In this document: in pieces, positions 1-7,532 of the stretch
Numbering within the stretch: position 1 is the first letter of the stretch
How the letters are laid out: each line of letters begins with the position of its first letter
NCBI GenBank assembly: GCA_016929905.1
Contig: JAFGHX010000099.1
Location: 1 to 55,175, forward strand
Source of the DNA: Kiritimatiellia bacterium
GTDB lineage: Bacteria; Verrucomicrobiota; Kiritimatiellia; JAFGHX01
Direction of reading: 5' to 3'
Length of the DNA: 55,175 bases
Made by a program: the position numbers and the translations under genes
Notes under the pieces: generated by a model
What the model was told of the DNA's origin: nothing
The model's database searches: none
The model's input: only the letters and a program-made list of their open reading frames with translations

Positions 1-82
1 CCGGCATCGCCTTGTGCGCGCCGCGGCCCCCGTGCATCCAGAATACCCGCGTCAAAATTCACCGTATTTTTCGGACAGGACA

Positions 83-400
83 CTAGATGTCGAGGGTGTA
101 CTTGAGCGCTGCCCGGACTTTCGTCATGCATTCAGGATGCAGTTTCCCGATGGGCCCGATGAGTTCATGATGCTGTATCGCCTGCAAGCCCTGTACATTG
201 ACGTAGCTGTGCAGCCGGAGGAAACGGGGCTTGCCGATGTCAACTTCGTATTCGCTGCCCCGGTATGCGGTTGTGAGCGGGGCACAGATTGACAGGGCTC
301 GCGGCGCATCCGCATCCTCTCGTGAGACCACCACCATCGGGCGGACCTTCCCGCCAATGCCCAAGTCAACTCTGTAGACTTCTCCGGGCTTAGTCGTCAT
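83..400 (-). CDS. PemK/MazF-like type II toxin
   Basis: A 105-residue protein beginning MTTKPGEVYRVDLGIGGKVR. It has the hallmarks of the PemK/MazF endoribonuclease fold: an N-terminal G-E-V-Y-x-V-D strand, K-x-R-P-M-V-V-V-S with the conserved R-P, and a central I-C-A-P-L-T-T strand. MazF family members cleave mRNA at short motifs. The frame stays open further upstream, but I chose the internal ATG because it overlaps the end of the antitoxin gene by 11 bases, the usual coupling of such pairs. It is co-transcribed behind a RelB/DinJ-like antitoxin rather than the more usual AbrB-type MazE. Family assignment is from motif recognition; activity is inferred. Confidence 0.85.
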   Translation of the reverse strand: MTTKPGEVYRVDLGIGGKVRPMVVVSREDADAPRALSICAPLTTAYRGSEYEVDIGKPRFLRLHSYVNVQGLQAIQHHELIGPIGKLHPECMTKVRAALKYTLDI

Positions 401-626
401 ACAACGAATCCAGGGCTCCCTGTCGCATCCTGGTCGGCAGCAGAATGTCGTCGTTCGTCTTCCGCAGCCCAACGTGGAAAGGCAGTCCTTTCTGCAGGCG
501 AACCTGCACCAGGAAGAGCCGGATCGCCTCGGTTGTCGATAGGCCGAGTCGGTCGAGAATCCGTTCGGCATCTCGTTTGAGTCTATTGTCCACCCGGGCA
601 CGCACGTACGTGTCTTGCGTCTTCAT
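390..626 (-). CDS. RelB/DinJ-like ribbon-helix-helix antitoxin
   Basis: A 78-residue protein starting MKTQDTYVRARVDNRLKRDA. The segment T-Y-V-R-A-R-V-D then K-R-D-A-E-R-I-L-D-R-L-G-L-S-T-T-E-A-I-R-L-F is a RelB/DinJ-type ribbon-helix-helix: a DNA-contacting beta strand followed by two helices. The C-terminal third would wrap the toxin encoded next. Its 3' end overlaps the toxin by 11 bases. A good promoter (TTGACA, 17 bases, TACATT) ends six bases before the ATG and contains an inverted repeat TGTAG/CTACA, consistent with autoregulation by the RHH domain. The reading frame is open upstream, but this ATG fits the promoter. Confidence 0.82.
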   Translation of the reverse strand: MKTQDTYVRARVDNRLKRDAERILDRLGLSTTEAIRLFLVQVRLQKGLPFHVGLRKTNDDILLPTRMRQGALDSLYDD

Positions 627-661
627 GGTGCTAATGTAGTCTTTTTGTGCTACAATGTCAA
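627..661 (-). promoter_or_regulatory. Promoter and putative operator of the toxin-antitoxin operon
   Basis: On the minus strand the -35 box is TTGACA (656-661), the spacer 17 bases, and the -10 box TACATT (633-638). Six bases separate the -10 box from the antitoxin ATG at 626, so initiation seven bases downstream would fall on the A of the start codon. There is no room for a Shine-Dalgarno site. An inverted repeat TGTAG (635-639) and CTACA (650-654) overlaps the core promoter and is a plausible antitoxin operator. Confidence 0.6.
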
Positions 662-756
662 CGCGTTTTCCACATCCGAACGATTGCCTGACCAGGCGCA
701 GACAGCCCCATCCCGGGGCTGTCTGCGGTATGGTCGAGGCAATTGTTCTCCGGTCG

Positions 757-927
757 CTATGCCGTCTTGTGTCGTCGGGCTGGACGGGGCGAGTACGAAG
801 CCAACTGATCCTGATGCTGCTTTTCCCTCTTGCGCAAGTCCGCCGCCATCGCTTGGAGATCATAGTCGAAGCGCTTGGCGTAATCACGTCGGATACGCCG
901 GACTTCGTCGACGATCGGGTCGTTCAT
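757..927 (-). CDS. Small antitoxin-like protein of a broken PIN module
   Basis: A 56-residue protein beginning MNDPIVDEVRRIRRDYAKRF and rich in charged helix (D-L-Q-A-M-A-A-D-L-R-K-R-E-K-Q). This short M-N-D-P-I-V-x-E-V-R-x-I-R type protein is commonly found directly after PIN-domain genes and is presumed to be their antitoxin partner. Here its ATG overlaps the TGA of a degraded PIN gene by four bases (ATGA), so the operon arrangement is preserved although the toxin is broken. The last ten residues (S-P-R-P-A-R-R-H-K-T-A) may be altered. Function is inferred from context; there is no direct evidence that it is expressed. Confidence 0.6.
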   Translation of the reverse strand: MNDPIVDEVRRIRRDYAKRFDYDLQAMAADLRKREKQHQDQLASYSPRPARRHKTA

Positions 928-1138
928 GGCTGGTCCTCCATGAGTTCTTCGGGCGTGCACATGACAGGGCAGGCGTAGCCTGCCTCTTCCACCAGGGCTT
1001 CAATCCTTCCGCGTAGCGCTGCATTTGCCAGATGCCTGCAGTTCCATGTCAGTCGGAAACGAGCAAGTCGAAGGCAGATGCCCGTGTCTCCCACCACTCA
1101 CGCGTCAGTTCCTGATGTGCGGCGATCACCACGTCACG
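924..1138 (-). pseudogene. PIN-domain toxin remnant with internal deletion
   Basis: Two in-line pieces of a PIN toxin are readable on the minus strand. Piece one (1138-1052) reads R-D-V-V-I-A-A-H-Q-E-L-T-R-E-W-W-E-T-R and ends L-L-V-S-D followed by a stop. Piece two (1043-924), in another frame, reads N-C-R-H-L-A-N-A-A-L-R-G-R-I-E and ends C-T-P-E-E-L-M-E-D-Q-P. In intact relatives of this PIN subgroup these blocks lie roughly 65 residues apart and are preceded by a 20-25 residue catalytic N-terminus, which is absent here. The gene therefore lost its start and its middle. The TGA still overlaps the ATG of the downstream antitoxin-like gene. Confidence 0.62.
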
Positions 1139-1158
1139 AGCAGAAGATCAAGCTCGCG

Positions 1159-1335
1159 AAGGACGAGACTCGGGACGGTCTGCGGCTGAACGTCGTCGAG
1201 CCGGGCACCCATCCTGCGCAGGACGGGTACGCCTATCCGTCGGTCGATTTCACGATCCCCGCGGCACAGCGCGGCAAGCGGGTGATCCTGTGCCTGGGCG
1301 CGGCGAACAATCTGCCGGTCGTCTACGGGAACGGG
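1159..1335 (+). pseudogene. Possible glycosidase sugar-binding-domain fragment
   Basis: One plus-strand frame reads K-D-E-T-R-D-G-L, then D-G-Y-A-Y-P-S-V-D-F-T-I-P-A-A-Q-R-G-K-R-V-I-L-C-L-G-A-A-N-N-L and V-V-Y-G-N-G. This resembles the jelly-roll sugar-binding domain of beta-galactosidase-type proteins (W/Y-Y-R-x-x-F-x-I-P, G-K-x-V-x-L-x-x-G-A-V-D, V-Y-V-N-G). There is no start codon context, the flanks do not continue the domain, and it abuts the PIN remnant, so it looks like a gene scrap. The match is from memory of the family only. Confidence 0.35.
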
Positions 1336-1409
1336 CGCGGTCTGCCGCGTGCCGCGCGCGCCGGTTCGGCAAATGGCGCGGTTCGATCCGGCCGTCAGGC
1401 GGAGCCGGC

Positions 1410-4400
1410 TCACGGCTTGCTCAGGATCAGCACGGTGCCGTCCGCCTGCGCGGCGAGGACGGGCTTGGCGCCGGGCATTTTGACCAGCGCGGTAACGGGC
1501 GCGCCGCCGTTGGCGACGAAGCCGCGCTCGGCGCCGGTCTTGACGTCGAAGACGTAGATGTTGCCGGCTTCCGTCCCCACGACGGCTTCGCCCTGTCCGA
1601 GGCCGGTGAGGTCGGCGGCGGCGATGCGCGTGATCTTCTCCTCCAGCGCCTGGTACCAGAGCCGCTCCATCCGGATATATCGTTCGCTGCCTTTGACCGA
1701 CGGGCTGAAGGCGGCGACGCCGTACACGTCGTTGGCGGCGATGACCACGGCCGGCTGGTCGGGATGCGGCTGCCACGTGCACAGCGTGGTGAACGGCCCC
1801 TGCACATAGCCCTGCGCCCCGCGCTCGTCCTTGTGGTTCTGGTCGTGCCAGAAGATGGAGAGCATGCCCTTGGTCGCACACGCGATCTGCCGGCTCTTGC
1901 GCGTGCCGAACAGGTCGACCGCCAGGCATTCGAGGGGCGGCCGGGTATTGACCCCGGGATGCAAGTGTGCCTGAAACTCGGCAGGCATGACGATCTTTCC
2001 GGCATGATCCATGGCCCGGATGACGCTGTAGCTGGTGAGCCAGCCGGTGACGACTTCCTTGTTGCCGTCGCCGTTGATGTCGGCCACATCGCAGCAGGCG
2101 AGATCGCCGGCGATCCGCCCGCGCCGGAACGCCATGTACTGCTCCCACTTGACCGTGCCGTCGGGGTTGAGCACGTGCACCCAGTTCGCGCCGACGACGA
2201 TGTCGGGCCGGCCGTCGTTTTCGAGATCGTCGATCTTCACGTAGTCGACGACCGGCGGCCCGCACTGGCCCTGGTCCGACTCCTTGCACGCGAATTCCCA
2301 CAGCAGCTTGCCGCCGGTGTCCAGGGCACGAACCTTGCGGTCGTCGGCCCCGAACACGATCGCGGGGCGCCGGTCGCCGTTCAGACGGCCGACATCGACG
2401 GCGCGGACGTCCTTGCCCGTTGGGAACAGCCAGGCCCGCTCGCCCTTGGCCGTGTAGGCCGCGAGTCCTTCACGCCCGCCCGCGATCCATTCCTGGGTGC
2501 CGTCGCCGTTCAGATCGGCCACGACCAGCGTGCTGACCGGCATGCCGAGCTTGCGCACCGCCACACCCAGCGCCTTGGCGCCGTGCTTGCCGGCCTGTGT
2601 CCCGGCCATGGCAGCGGCGCGCTGTGCGGCCTGTGCCTTGGCGGCGGCGATAATACGCGCCGCGGCACCATTCCCGGGCGGGTTCTCGCAGCCGGCCGTC
2701 AGCACGGCGCCCGGCGTCACCACAAACATGCCGGCCTCTCCCGCGCCGCCGGGGATCTCGCCGACCCCCATCACGGTAAGCGCGCCATTCTCATTGACGA
2801 GCGCGCACGTATCCGAAACGGGCACCATCGTCACGGCGCCCTCCGCCTCCTGCTCCGAATAGGCGTGGAGCAGGTTGATGAAGGCAATGGACTCCCCCTT
2901 CTTCAAGGCTTTCACCTTGTCCTGCCGGAAGTACTTGGCAACCGGCTCGGCCCAGGGGTAACCGGCGGGCCCGGTCCACCCGCCCCTGGCGGTAAAGGTC
3001 CACGGCTCGACGTAGGCGTTGGCGCCGCCGTCGGACGCGATCTTGCAGAACTTGCCTTTCTGCGTCAGGAACAGGTTCTTCCCGCGCAGCTCGTCCTCGC
3101 CCAGCGCCTTCCACGTGCAGCGCGCCACATACGAGCCGTCCTCTCCGGCCGTGGCACGATCGATGACGAGGAAGTAATCGCCCTTCTTCCAGAAGATCGC
3201 GCGTTCCCAGCGCCCGATCCGGGTGCGTGTGAGCCCGAACGGCGTGCTGTCCTTGAAGTCGAGAATCTTCGCCAGGGACTTGTTCGGATGCCCGCTCTGC
3301 CCTTCGCGCAGCAGATCCAGGCCGCTGTGGTCCTGAAACGCGCGTTGTTCATAGGTATGATCGACGAGCCACATCCGGCCTTCGTCGGTGAAGTTGATGA
3401 TCGTGTTCACGTCGTCGTGCTTGTGGCCGTGCGGGCCGGGCGCGCTGCCCCAGACCCCCGCGCCGTCCAGGAGCAGATACTGGCCGTTGGCGTCCCAGTT
3501 CTCCTTGAACACGATCTTGTTGAAGAGCGTCGGATCCACGTCTTTCTTCTCGGCAAAGATCTTTTCCGTGCCGGTACGCTTTTCGGCGAGCGGGTTCTCG
3601 TAGCACGGGACGCGGACAAGCCCCGTCCACTCGGTCGGCTCCCTCGGTTCGACGGTCAGATCGAAGGCCATCTGATCGGAGAAGACGCGGCCGCCGGTGC
3701 TTTGGGGTACCCCGTTACGCAGGACCCAGTACAGGTGCGGGTCGCGATAGAACCAGGCGGCGGGCGCGAGCACTTCGTAGGCCGACCACAACCCGAGCCC
3801 GGACGAATCCCCGAATCCCGACGACCAACCGAGGTTGTTGAGGCAGGCGACGGCGATGAACTGCGCGTGCTGGCGGGCGACGCCGCGGGTGAGGTAGGTG
3901 AGGTCGCCGCTGCGCATCGCGTAGTCCATCGAGGATTTCGGGCAGTAGCACAGGTAGCCGGACGCGTCTTCGAGGATCTGGAACGTGCTCGCTTGCGCGG
4001 AGAACACGGCGTCGGCACATTTCATCCAGTATTCGCTCTCGGGAATCTTGTAGTATTTGTGGAAGTAGTGCCACGCATCGAACGAGTGTTGCGCGGAGAA
4101 CGTGCCGTGGTTCTCGTCCAGCGCCTGGACCGCGCCCCTCTTGACGGCGCCGTGGAACCCGCGCCGCTCGTGGCCCTGCGCCGCGTCGCCGAGCAGCGCG
4201 TTGGCGATATCGAGCCGTTCCGCATCCGTCCAGATCGGCAGCTCTTCGAGCAGATCCCACCAGTGGACGTGGTCCGCGGCGCGCGCGCTCATGTCCTTCT
4301 CCTTGCGCGCGACCGGGTTCTTGAGGCAGGCCCGGTATTTCTCGACCCGGTACTTCATCATCGGGAGGAGTTCTTCCCAGCCGGTCCGGAAATAGGTCTG

Positions 4401-5162
4401 GCCCAGCGTGACGAGCGTACCCGTCACGCCCATGAAGGAGCCTTCCGTACGGGGCGGTTTGTCCAGCTCGATCGGGTACCGTTTGCGGAACTCCTCCAGC
4501 GTGCGGTACTGCGGCTGGCGTTTGGACCACGCCGACTTCGTCTCGTCGGGGAAGAACGGATAGGCTTTCTTTTCGAACACGACATCGACGACCGGCTTCT
4601 CCAGCACGACGGTCTCGCCGGTGCCGGGCAGATACTTTTCGGCGAACACGTCGATCGCTTTCGCCGCGCCCGCCGCGTCCGAGCCGGCGAGCACGAGCAC
4701 GTTCACGCCGGTGGCCCACGGGTCGTGCACGGTCCGAATCACATACCCGCCGTGGCCGGGGTAGACGGAATCGGCGACCACGTACCGCTCCCCGTAGAGC
4801 CGGGCGAGCAGGCGGTTGTTGTTCACGTTGCCGAGCGCGATGATGTTTCGCGCGCCGATCGTCTTGTGGGCCACGCGCCAGTTCGCGTCGACCAGCTCCG
4901 CCGCCCGAACGACGGGGAGCCTGGCCGCGGATTCCCGGGCGATCCGGTCTCGCAGCGTCTCGGCGAGCGGGCCGTAGGCGGGCTCGTCCGGCACGGCGAT
5001 GAGCGCGCGCGGCTGGGCCAGTTCGACCAGGACCGTTGCCGGGTAGAGCGTCTTGAGTCTGGTGATCCGCGGCGGGCTGTCTTCCTGCGCGCGGGCGAGG
5101 AGACACGCGAGCGGCAGCATCGCCGCCAGCCACAACGAGACGAACCCTCTTGCTTTGTTCAC
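1410..5162 (-). CDS. Secreted heparinase II/III-like protein with FG-GAP propeller
   Basis: 1250 residues with a GTG start chosen for the strong AAGGAGGG site six bases upstream. Residues 1-25 are a signal peptide ending near A-R-A. Residues about 45-190 resemble the Rossmann-like domain that precedes hexosaminidase and glucuronidase catalytic domains. Residues about 230-480 are a W/H/Y-rich helical region fitting the alpha/alpha toroid of uronate lyases. At about 577 lies H-G-H-K-H-D-D-V-N-T-I-I-N-F, the heparinase II/III-type sheet motif. From about 875 to the end there are FG-GAP/VCBS repeats with calcium loops (D-L-N-G-D-G-T-Q-E, D-L-E-N-D-G-R-P-D, D-I-N-G-D-G-N-K-E). It is the last gene of a minus-strand run, 26 bases after a beta-helix gene. 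Likely an extracellular or periplasmic polysaccharide lyase; the substrate is unknown. Confidence 0.8.
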   Translation of the reverse strand: MNKARGFVSLWLAAMLPLACLLARAQEDSPPRITRLKTLYPATVLVELAQPRALIAVPDEPAYGPLAETLRDRIARESAARLPVVRAAELVDANWRVAHKTIGARNIIALGNVNNNRLLARLYGERYVVADSVYPGHGGYVIRTVHDPWATGVNVLVLAGSDAAGAAKAIDVFAEKYLPGTGETVVLEKPVVDVVFEKKAYPFFPDETKSAWSKRQPQYRTLEEFRKRYPIELDKPPRTEGSFMGVTGTLVTLGQTYFRTGWEELLPMMKYRVEKYRACLKNPVARKEKDMSARAADHVHWWDLLEELPIWTDAERLDIANALLGDAAQGHERRGFHGAVKRGAVQALDENHGTFSAQHSFDAWHYFHKYYKIPESEYWMKCADAVFSAQASTFQILEDASGYLCYCPKSSMDYAMRSGDLTYLTRGVARQHAQFIAVACLNNLGWSSGFGDSSGLGLWSAYEVLAPAAWFYRDPHLYWVLRNGVPQSTGGRVFSDQMAFDLTVEPREPTEWTGLVRVPCYENPLAEKRTGTEKIFAEKKDVDPTLFNKIVFKENWDANGQYLLLDGAGVWGSAPGPHGHKHDDVNTIINFTDEGRMWLVDHTYEQRAFQDHSGLDLLREGQSGHPNKSLAKILDFKDSTPFGLTRTRIGRWERAIFWKKGDYFLVIDRATAGEDGSYVARCTWKALGEDELRGKNLFLTQKGKFCKIASDGGANAYVEPWTFTARGGWTGPAGYPWAEPVAKYFRQDKVKALKKGESIAFINLLHAYSEQEAEGAVTMVPVSDTCALVNENGALTVMGVGEIPGGAGEAGMFVVTPGAVLTAGCENPPGNGAAARIIAAAKAQAAQRAAAMAGTQAGKHGAKALGVAVRKLGMPVSTLVVADLNGDGTQEWIAGGREGLAAYTAKGERAWLFPTGKDVRAVDVGRLNGDRRPAIVFGADDRKVRALDTGGKLLWEFACKESDQGQCGPPVVDYVKIDDLENDGRPDIVVGANWVHVLNPDGTVKWEQYMAFRRGRIAGDLACCDVADINGDGNKEVVTGWLTSYSVIRAMDHAGKIVMPAEFQAHLHPGVNTRPPLECLAVDLFGTRKSRQIACATKGMLSIFWHDQNHKDERGAQGYVQGPFTTLCTWQPHPDQPAVVIAANDVYGVAAFSPSVKGSERYIRMERLWYQALEEKITRIAAADLTGLGQGEAVVGTEAGNIYVFDVKTGAERGFVANGGAPVTALVKMPGAKPVLAAQADGTVLILSKP

Positions 5163-5188
5163 GGTGCACCCTCCTTAGCGCGGTTCCG

Positions 5189-7327
5189 TCACTTCCCGCC
5201 TTTCGCCCCATCCTGGAGCCGTGCGGCGATCTTCTGATGTAACGGTTCGATACGGGCGAGTGCCGCGGGATCGTCCGCGGCCAACACCCGGGCCAAGTCC
5301 GCATAATGGATGGCGAGCCCGGGTATGCGCGCGTACTCTTCGGCCATGCCGATCACGTACTCGAGCTCGGCCGCGGCGAACTGGGCCGCCGCCTCTTCGC
5401 GGCCGAGCAACGCCTCAAACCGCTGCTGTGCCGCGCGTCCGGCCTCGGACCCTTCGCCGAAGAAGCCGACCGTGTTGTAGTTGGTGAGCGCACGCACCAG
5501 ATCGCCGGCGGTTTCCGCCTCGCCGGCCTCCCTGCGCAGGCTGCCGAGATCCAGATTCGCGCCCGGCCAGGTCCAGTCCTTCTTCGGCGGCGCCGTGTCG
5601 CTCTTGCCCCACAGGTACAGGATCTCCGCCTCGTCGTTCTCGCCGTCGCCGATCAGGAACGGCGGATAGGCCGGCAGCCGCTGGTTCGAGCCGAGTTCGG
5701 TCCAGCCGATGTCGGGCGCACGCCCGCTGAACGGCAGCCCGAGGTTCACGCCCATATCGATGCCCGGGCTGCCCGGCGCCAGCACGAAGAGCCGGTCGGT
5801 CAGGTTGGTGAACCGCGGTTTGGCGACCAGGCTGTTCATGCCGGTGCGGTACTTGGCCGAGAACTCGGCCGGCGTGAACGAGCCCTGTTTCGAATGGATG
5901 ACCTTTCCGTCCGGTCGCGCGACATGGAAGAACATGTTGTTGGCCACCTTCACCTTCCACGTAACGGGATCGCCTTGCAGGAACTCGAGTGAGGCGTGAT
6001 AGGTCTTCGGGTCGAGCGTGACGATCAGATTGTTGACGACTTCGGAGCCTACGGCCCCCTTGCTGAGCCGCACGGCGCTGCGCTTCTTGGAGTTCACGAC
6101 CGTGTTGTTGTAGACCTTGGTATCGTTCGCCTCGACGCCGATGCCCGGGTAGTCGTTGTCGTAGACCAGGTTCCCGATCACGCGGATGTGGCCGCGCCCG
6201 CCTTCGTCGGGGTTGGTCCCGATCTTGATGCCTTCACGCTTGTTGTCGAACGAGATGTTGTGCTCGATCAGGATATGATCGGCACTGTGCCCGGTGATGA
6301 TGCCCTGCGCGTCCATGTAGCAGATGTTGCGCCGGAACTCGTGATAGTCGCCCGAGGTGATGTCGAGCGAGTTCTCCGGGCACTGCCCGATCACGTTGTC
6401 CTCGACGATGATGCGCGGGCCGCACTCAGACTCGCCGAGATCGTGCACGCAGATGCCGTCGTTGGAGAGCAGCTTGACGATGGTGCAGCCGGTGATCCGG
6501 CAGTTGGTCGAGCCGCGGTTGAGCTTGATCCCGTTGTTCGCGCTCCAGTAGACGAAGCAATCGGCGATATGCAGCCGCTCGCACCATTCGGTGACGAGCA
6601 CGTTCGGGTTCTTCCCGCCCATGAACACGACGGCGCAGTCCTTGAACAGGACGTCGCGGCACTTGCGGAACTGCACCTGCGTCCGGTTCCCGAACGCGAA
6701 ACTCAACCCGTCGATTTCGAGCCACGACCGGTCCTGCAGGTGCAGAGTCGGCGAAAGCACCGGCACTTCGAGCACGTGCTCCGCCGGCGGCTTGCCGTCG
6801 GGCGTGATCAGGTACAACGTCTCGGCGTCCTGGTCGTACGCGCACTGCCCGGGCTTCGAAGGCAGCCCGCTGCGCCGCGCGCCGATCACGGTCGGCACCC
6901 GGCCCGGCGGGCAGACGAACACGGCGTTGATTTCCTTGTCGCCGATGATCTGGTTGCGTGGGACTTTCAGCTTGTAGACCTGTCCCTCATGGAGCTGCCA
7001 GTCGGAGAACCGGCGCGAGCCCAGGAATTCCGGCCTGGGGCCCGTGCCGTAGGCCGTGAGCCGGATCGGTCTGCCCCGCGCGCCGTTGCCCTTGAACGCG
7101 AGCTGGCCGCGCCATTCGCCGCCGCGCTTGAACCGGACCGTATCGCCGGGCTTCAACTCGAGCGACGCCAGCTTCTTGAGCGACTGGAGCGGGGCGTCCG
7201 GACTGGTGCCCGGGTTGGCGTCGGATCCGGCGGCGCTGTCGAAGAAGTAGTCGGCCGCGGCGGGCGCGGCCGACAGCAGAACGGCAGAGGCCGTTACGAT
7301 CACACAGGTTCCCACAACGATCCTCAT
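5189..7327 (-). CDS. Secreted right-handed parallel beta-helix protein
   Basis: 712 residues starting MRIVVGTCVIV; this ATG has GGAGGAC upstream, whereas an earlier in-frame start has none. A signal peptide ends near A-P-A-A-A-D. It continues Y-F-F-D-S-A-A-G-S-D-A-N-P-G-T, the usual entry to polysaccharide lyase-like beta-helices. Residues about 190-440 contain parallel beta-helix coils with N-N-G-I, N-N-T-V-V, N-N-L-I and N-N-M-F asparagine ladders. A conserved block D-I-G-W-T-E-L-G and P-A-Y-P-P-F-L-I-G-D-G-E-N-D-E-A-E is shared with the next gene upstream. Unlike that paralogue it has about 100 extra C-terminal residues, an alanine-rich helical tail. Likely binds or cleaves an acidic polysaccharide outside the cell; no catalytic residues can be named. 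Confidence 0.78.
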   Translation of the reverse strand: MRIVVGTCVIVTASAVLLSAAPAAADYFFDSAAGSDANPGTSPDAPLQSLKKLASLELKPGDTVRFKRGGEWRGQLAFKGNGARGRPIRLTAYGTGPRPEFLGSRRFSDWQLHEGQVYKLKVPRNQIIGDKEINAVFVCPPGRVPTVIGARRSGLPSKPGQCAYDQDAETLYLITPDGKPPAEHVLEVPVLSPTLHLQDRSWLEIDGLSFAFGNRTQVQFRKCRDVLFKDCAVVFMGGKNPNVLVTEWCERLHIADCFVYWSANNGIKLNRGSTNCRITGCTIVKLLSNDGICVHDLGESECGPRIIVEDNVIGQCPENSLDITSGDYHEFRRNICYMDAQGIITGHSADHILIEHNISFDNKREGIKIGTNPDEGGRGHIRVIGNLVYDNDYPGIGVEANDTKVYNNTVVNSKKRSAVRLSKGAVGSEVVNNLIVTLDPKTYHASLEFLQGDPVTWKVKVANNMFFHVARPDGKVIHSKQGSFTPAEFSAKYRTGMNSLVAKPRFTNLTDRLFVLAPGSPGIDMGVNLGLPFSGRAPDIGWTELGSNQRLPAYPPFLIGDGENDEAEILYLWGKSDTAPPKKDWTWPGANLDLGSLRREAGEAETAGDLVRALTNYNTVGFFGEGSEAGRAAQQRFEALLGREEAAAQFAAAELEYVIGMAEEYARIPGLAIHYADLARVLAADDPAALARIEPLHQKIAARLQDGAKGGK

Positions 7328-7391
7328 GATTTGTCCTCCGGTGTCACTGCGTACGGCATTCATCCTTGCCCCCTATTGCGTCTGTTGCATG

Positions 7392-7506
7392 AACGCGGCT
7401 CGCGGGACGCTCGCCCTCCATGTGCTGTGAACGTCAACCGTGCAAGCCCCCCGCTCGTGGCCCATGCCGCGCCAACTGGAGGGCGAGCGTCCTCGCGAGC
7501 CGCGTT
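7392..7506. repeat. MITE-like inverted repeat, GCGGCTCGCG family
   Basis: Two arms of 29 and 30 bases (7392-7420 and 7477-7506) are reverse complements except for a one-base gap; both contain GGCTCGCG and GCTCGCCCTCCA. They enclose 56 bases with no reading frame of interest. The arm core GCGGCTCGCGAGGA recurs at about 9530 and 14388. It fills most of the gap between two paralogous beta-helix genes. Confidence 0.6.
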
Positions 7507-7532
7507 TCCTGGGAAGACGCAGGGTTCATCGT

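Noticed and set aside
1..82. Open frame entering from the window start
   Set aside because: No motif or ribosome site; it overlaps the toxin gene on the other strand, so I see nothing supported in this stretch.
1290..5237. A 1315-codon open frame on the plus strand
   Set aside because: It runs antisense to the 1250-residue heparinase-like gene; its translation is low-complexity R/G/A/V/L with no motif, which is typical of GC-rich shadow frames.
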